Of a DNA stretch of 64,000 nucleotides, positions 59,701 to 64,000 are shown in pieces. Every line of letters begins with the position of its first letter. Position 1 is the first letter of the stretch. A program made the translations under genes and the position numbers. This stretch comes from Rhododendron vialii (Eukaryota > Streptophyta > Magnoliopsida > Ericales > Ericaceae): the NCBI RefSeq assembly GCF_030253575.1, contig NC_080569.1, positions 4,403,501 through 4,467,500 of the forward strand, given 5' to 3'. Below the pieces are notes generated by a model, which saw only the letters and a list, made by a program, of their open reading frames with translations, searched no databases and was not told the origin of the DNA.

Positions 59701-60828
59701 CATGAAAGGGCACTTGTACTTGGTTTATGAATACATAGAGAGAGGCAGCTTGGGAAAACTATTGTACAGTGATGATGGGGCAGTAGATCTAGGGTGGGGT
59801 ACAAGGGTGAGCATTGTTCAAGGAGTGGCTCATGCTCTTGCTTACTTGCACCATGATTGCTCTCCTCCTATAGTCCACCGCGACGTATCGATGGATAACA
59901 TTCTGCTCGTGTCAGAGCTCGAGCCACGACTATCAGATTTTGGAACTGCGAGATTGTTGAGCCCTGATTCGTCTAACTGGACCTCGGTTGCTGGTTCTTA
60001 TGGGTACATGGCTCCAGGTAAGCTTAAGTCGAGTTTATGCATCTTTTCCTTTGTCTCTTCCGATTTAGTATCTAGGCAGCACAAACTTGTTAGTTTTTGC
60101 ACTGATTTGGACTGAATGAATGCAGCTAAATATGCACATCTCTAGTCGTAAAACTGCCATGCAATTGTTCATTTCTAAGGCTTTGTCTAGATCTAAGATT
60201 TCCGCAGTGGGAAAAAAAAGAAGATGGGGGGTAGATTTGATGTGTATGACTAACTTTTGCCATATCTTCTTTTTTACCTCCATAATTATAATATTCTGTC
60301 TACAAATTCAAGATCCAAACGCAACATACCCATCTATGAGCAAAAAATATATATATTCTTGCTTAGGTTTCCTTTGCTCCATCAAATTGCACAGAGCTGC
60401 AACTGGCACTTGCTATGCTGGTCATAGAGAAATGTGATGTCTATACTTAAATTGAGCAGAAAATTTTGATTAATATGTTGGTTTCACTTGATTGTTGTGT
60501 AGAGCTGGCACTTTCTATGCGAGCCACAGAGAAATGCGATGTTTACAGCTTCGGGGTGGTTGCTCTGGAAGTACTGATGGGAAGACATCCAGCAGAACTC
60601 CTGACTACTCTATCATCATCATTGTCATCTAATTACGAGGACTTATTATTGAAGGACGTGATAGACCAACGCCTCCCCCCTCCGTCAGGGGAAATGGCTG
60701 AGGGAGTGGTGTTTGTAGTTTCGGTGGCCTTAGCATGCACGCAAGCAGCGCCAGAGACACGACCCACTATGCGATTCGTCGCACAGGAACTTTCTGCACG
60801 AACTCAGGCATGCTTGTCTGAAGTCTGA
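56720..60828 (+). CDS. LRR receptor-like kinase, MIK2-like, copy D (only copy with all canonical kinase motifs)
   Basis: Exons 56720-60017 and 60503-60828, GT-AG with a TAG acceptor, 1,207 codons. Signal peptide, LRR cap ([10 protein letters not shown]), about 30 LRRs, transmembrane helix about residues 856-882, kinase about 915-1195. Motifs are complete: [27 protein letters not shown] with the catalytic Asn kept, [24 protein letters not shown] and the C-lobe Arg in PETRPTM. It is therefore the best candidate in the array for an active RD-type receptor kinase. The N-terminus and most of the LRRs are C-like, but about 57117-57265 is closer to A/B ([20 protein letters not shown]), which suggests gene conversion. 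By analogy with MIK2 it may sense secreted peptides at the plasma membrane; the ligand is unknown. Confidence 0.92.
60391..60450 (+). other. Decayed duplicate of exon 2 start in the intron of D
   Basis: GAGCTGCAACTGGCACTTGC and GAGAAATGTGATGTCTATAC, preceded by TTGCACAG. Same relative place as in A, B and C. Confidence 0.72.
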
Positions 60829-61729
60829 ACAATTGGACACTATATAAATGAGCAAGATAGCAAGCCCTCAGAAGTAGCAGTGACAACTTCAAAAGGAATT
60901 GTACTTGATGTCAGTTGGAAAATGAGGGCGTTAGGAAACATTCATGGTCTTGTCAAATTTATGCTAGGTAAATCCTCCTTTTAGATCACTACCAATCTTC
61001 CTTTTAGATTGGCCTCAAGTTGTTATGAAACATCTTTAGCATATGTTTTGGGAAGAAACGTCCAGTATTTGTAAAGTTCATTATCACGACCCTGAACCGC
61101 GTTGGTATAAATAGGAAGAGCGGTGAACCGAATTGTCATCAGCCCGTTTTGGGGGAGTTCTTGTGACGATTATTTGCATGGTGTGCACGCAAAAACGAAC
61201 ATACACATGTAGAATGCCGAATGGGAGAGAGATTATATAGGGTTCTTCAATAGCAATGGTCATGAAATGTGCTGCGATAAAGTTGGTTAGTTTTTTTTTT
61301 TTTTTTTAATAATAGAATGCTTAGTTCATGAGTATACCCACAGGGACCCCAACTGCTTCTGTTTCCAGTAGTCCAGAATTCGCAGATGAGAATATGTACT
61401 GATAACTGATTGAGACATTGCGTTTTCAATTTGAGAATAAAAGTTGCCATACAACATTCCAAAGCAATGGATTTATTTCCTTAAGGCACTTAGTATTACT
61501 CTGGTTCAATACAGGAGGGAGGAAAAATTAGGAATAATGCACATAGTTGAGAACTTAGAGACTCCATCGCCGTCACGGGTTGGGGAGAGAGAGAGAGATA
61601 GAGAATCTTGGACATTGAAGTTCCAAAGCTCCTCATAGCATTCAATTGAAAATCTATATATCCTACTGAAAAGACCAAGAGATTGAATGCATACCGGTTA
61701 CTCTCACCTCAGTCCTATGATCATTTCTT
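60829..61729. other. 3' flank of D and 3' UTR of the MYB-CC gene
   Basis: The left part matches the region after C. About 60995-61160 (minus strand) is the decayed counterpart of the 53141-53326 fragment (GLMTIRFTALPIYTNAVQ). A T-run lies at 61290-61307. The right part, from about 61560, is probably the 3' UTR of the minus-strand MYB-CC gene, which also left a relic at 54425-54590. Confidence 0.55.
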
Positions 61730-62068
61730 TTAATCCGCTTTCCCTCGCTTTGCGGGTCGGTAACTTGACCCAACATCTTTTCCAAGATCCTCATAAGCCT
61801 CGTTTTCTGGAGCCTTTTGCTTCTCTCCAAACTTCCTGGAAATCCGCACTGAAGCTGTCATGTCAATAACTCCATCATTTTCTCTTTCTTCATTTTCAAC
61901 CCGTGAACTTTCCAACTCATTTTCGTCAAGGGAACTTGGGATTGCATGCCTTCTCTGAGGAGAGAGGTTTTCAAGGGAGGACGTTGAGGCACCTTTGCAT
62001 TGATTCTCAAACATCATCTGGAGATATTTCCCTTGCTCTTCTATTCGTAGCTGTAGATTTCTTTGAAT
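61730..62068 (-). CDS. MYB-CC (PHR1-like) transcription factor, last exon only
   Basis: 112 codons plus stop. The exon opens IQRNLQLRIEEQGKYLQMMF, the second half of the MYB-CC coiled coil (the LHEQLE motif lies on the exon before it in this family). A Ser/Glu-rich tail follows, ending RPAKRGKAD. The exon begins after a good acceptor (TTTTTGGCAG, 62069-62078), and the family has an intron at this point. Family members bind P1BS-type sites in phosphate-starvation and related responses. The MYB domain and first half of the coiled coil must lie to the right, but only about 80 bp upstream of this exon a copia element begins and runs off the window, so the gene is either interrupted in an intron or a left-over tail. 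A relic of the same tail after copy C favours a gene end caught up in duplications. Confidence 0.75.
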   Translation of the reverse strand: MQRNLQLRIEEQGKYLQMMFENQCKGASTSSLENLSPQRRHAIPSSLDENELESSRVENEERENDGVIDMTASVRISRKFGEKQKAPENEAYEDLGKDVGSSYRPAKRGKAD

Positions 62069-62152
62069 CTGCCAAAAATAAAGTTACTTATGTATCAGTC
62101 GTTGAATACTAGTAGGTGGAAGTGTCCCGCAAAAAAAAAAACTAGTAGGTGG

Positions 62153-62549
62153 TGTAGTGCTAAACCAGAGTCAAACCAAGCAAACACAAACACACAACAC
62201 AGAGAAACACAAGGATTTACGTGGTTCCCCAATAATCGGGTACATCCACGGAGGGGCAGCGGATTCACTATATTTACTGGAGGAGGATTACAACAATCAC
62301 TCAGACTCACACAGTATTGCCTCACAATCTACTCGTGTATCACTCTCTTCTCTCTGATTTCTAATACAACACTCTGAACCAAAGGTCTCCATTTATAGCC
62401 AGATGAGACCCTGTTCATTTGCCACGGTAGTCTCCCTTCATTTTCCACAAAGGAGGCTGAAGGATACTGGAGGATATCAGTCAAAGATTTGGGAGGCTCC
62501 TTGTCTGCTGAGCAAATGCAGGCATGGGTTGGAGCCACAAAAGTCAACA
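62153..62549 (-). repeat. 3' LTR of the copia element (397 bp)
   Basis: On the minus strand it starts TGTTGACTTTTGTGG and ends AGCACTACA. A TATA box (CTATAAATGG) lies about 150 bp in, followed by the CCGATTATTGGGGAACCACG type R-U5 seen in plant copia LTRs. The target duplication cannot be confirmed because the other end is not in view. Confidence 0.8.
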
Positions 62550-64000
62550 ATCTCCACCTTGGCGACAATCATTGAATCAACACTGCCCTCTGCGCCCTTA
62601 GGCGCGCACTGCTCGAGAGATGTTGATCAAGTCCAAGCAATGTTGGAACTTGATCCCTGCAACCACTTTGGTGAGCATATCCGCAGGGTTATCTGCAGTC
62701 GGAATCTTCTGAAGAAGAACATCCCCTTCCTCTACAATCTCCCTGATGAAATGAAACCGAACATCGATATGCTTGGTGCGGGAATGGTAAACCTGGTTTT
62801 TCGCCAAACAGATGGCACTCTGACTGTCACAAAAAACCTCCACGTTTTCTTGAACAATTCCCAAGTCCTCAATCAAACCATGTACCCAAATAGCTTCCTT
62901 GAAAGCCTCTGTCACTGCCATATACTCTGCCTCTGTAGTAGACAAAGCCACCGTTGACTGTAACGTTGACCTCAAACTGATTGGCCCTCCAGCAAGTGTA
63001 AACACATACCCTGTAGTCGACCGTCGCTTATCTAGGTCACCAGCATAATCGGAATCCACGTAACCAACCAAATGCTGACCAAGTTTTCTGTTTCTCTCGT
63101 ACTTCAATCCAACATCCACAGTACCCTGAAAATACCGTAGAATCCATTTCACAGCCTGCCAGTGCTCTTTCCCTGGATTGTGCATGTATCGACTGACCAT
63201 GCTAACTGCTTGTGAAATGTCCGGCCTCGTACAAACCATAGCATACATCAAAGCTCCCACAGCATTGGCATAAGGAACCTGAGCCATTTGCTTCCGTTCG
63301 TCTTCCTTCTGCGGCGACATCGATGCACTAAGTTTAAAATGAGCGGCCAAAGGTGTACTGACAGGTTTGGCTTTCCTGTCAATCCCAAATCTCTGCAACA
63401 CTCGCTTCAGATACTGCGTCTGAGTCAAACAAACTGTGCCTTTCGCCTTGTCCCGCTGAATTTCCATGCCGAGTATTTTCTTTGCCTCCCCGAGATCCTT
63501 CATGTCAAACTCCTTACTGAGTTGAGCCTTCAGTCTGTCAATCTCCACCTTGCTCTTACATGCAATCAGCATGTCATCTACATATAAGAGCAAATAGACA
63601 AATGATCCATCCGGGAGTTTGCAGAAGTAAACACAATGGTCAAAGTGACTTCTTGTGTACCCCTGCTCCATCATAAACCGATCGAAGCGCTTGTACCACT
63701 GTCTCGGCGACTGTTTCAACCCATATAGCGACTTCTTCAGTTTACAAGCCCAATTCTCCTTTCCTGCAATTCTGTAACCATCTGGTTGAGCCATATAGAT
63801 CTCCTCATCCAGATCTCTGTGTAGAAAAGCGGTCTTGACATCGAGTTGGGCTAACTCAAGGTCAAACTGTGCTACCAATGCAAGCAAGATCCTGATCGAC
63901 GAATGTTTGACGACAGGGGAGAACACCTCGTTGTAGTCGATCCCCTCTGTCTGTGCGTAACCCTTGGCTACCAATCTTGCTTTGAACCTGACTTTCTCAG
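62153..64000 (-). mobile_element. Ty1/copia retrotransposon, 3' part (RT, RNase H, 3' LTR)
   Basis: Minus-strand element that continues past the right edge. The pol frame from 62598 to the window end is uninterrupted and carries the copia reverse transcriptase (AQLDVKTAFLHRDLDEEIYM, YVDDM) and RNase H (STTGYVFTLAGG, CDSQSAICLAKN, SRTKHIDVRFHF, NPADMLTK), a TNT1/Tork-like set. A polypurine tract (CAAGGTGGAGATTG on the minus strand) joins it to the LTR. The part in view looks whole, so it is probably young. The integrase, gag and 5' LTR are outside the window. Confidence 0.92.

Noticed and set aside
14940-64000. The gag fossil at 15 kb and the pol region at 63 kb as parts of one element
   Set aside because: They lie on opposite strands about 47 kb apart, and their ages look different.

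Overview
This is a nuclear genomic window from a flowering plant, most likely a woody eudicot. The evidence is GT-AG introns with conserved plant exon phases, plant-only gene families (an NPF transporter, JASON, XII/MIK2-type LRR receptor kinases, a MYB-CC factor), TTTAGGG-like repeats, plant MITEs and Ty1/copia debris. The species cannot be fixed from the sequence. No bacterial, organellar or CRISPR features are present.

Layout. 0.7-8.0 kb (+): a complete 13-exon BARD1 homolog (RING, extended PHD, two BRCT; 693 codons), convergent with an NPF5-type peptide/nitrate transporter (8.3-12.5 kb, -, 4 exons, 594 codons) whose first intron holds a tandem duplication. 12.5-21.3 kb is gene-poor: MITEs, a MITE nested in a MITE, a Ty1/copia gag fossil and an LTR-like remnant. 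22.7-25.3 kb (-): a two-RRM hnRNP-like protein whose intron repeats the exon 1/5' splice-site junction. 25.4-29.1 kb is again repeats: a ~335 bp palindrome, a telomere-like minisatellite and a 751 bp hAT-like element. 29.3-31.1 kb (+): a JASON homolog.

32.7-60.8 kb is a head-to-tail array of four MIK2-like LRR receptor kinase genes, here called A, B, C and D. All share a TATA box about 45-55 bp before the ATG, one intron inside the APE motif of the kinase, and a decayed duplicate of exon 2 inside that intron. B is a pseudogene, and a 2,033 bp solo LTR lies in its promoter. A and C have open frames but each has changed a key kinase residue: A has Pro at the P+1-loop Ser/Thr, and C has Asp at the catalytic-loop Asn. 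Only D keeps every canonical kinase motif I can check. The spacers between copies contain solo LTRs, MITEs, minisatellites and two passenger fragments that were duplicated with the kinase genes. One fragment is the tail of a MYB-CC (PHR1-like) gene and the other is an unrecognised 61-codon frame.

61.7-64.0 kb (-): the last exon of a MYB-CC gene, followed at once by a Ty1/copia element (3' LTR, RNase H, reverse transcriptase) that leaves the window. Taken together the window shows a receptor-kinase cluster expanding by tandem duplication, gene conversion and element insertion, next to stable single-copy housekeeping genes. I found no clearly new molecular system. The most unusual observations are the pattern of kinase-residue loss across the array, the passenger MYB-CC tail, the duplicated splice junctions and the long palindrome.
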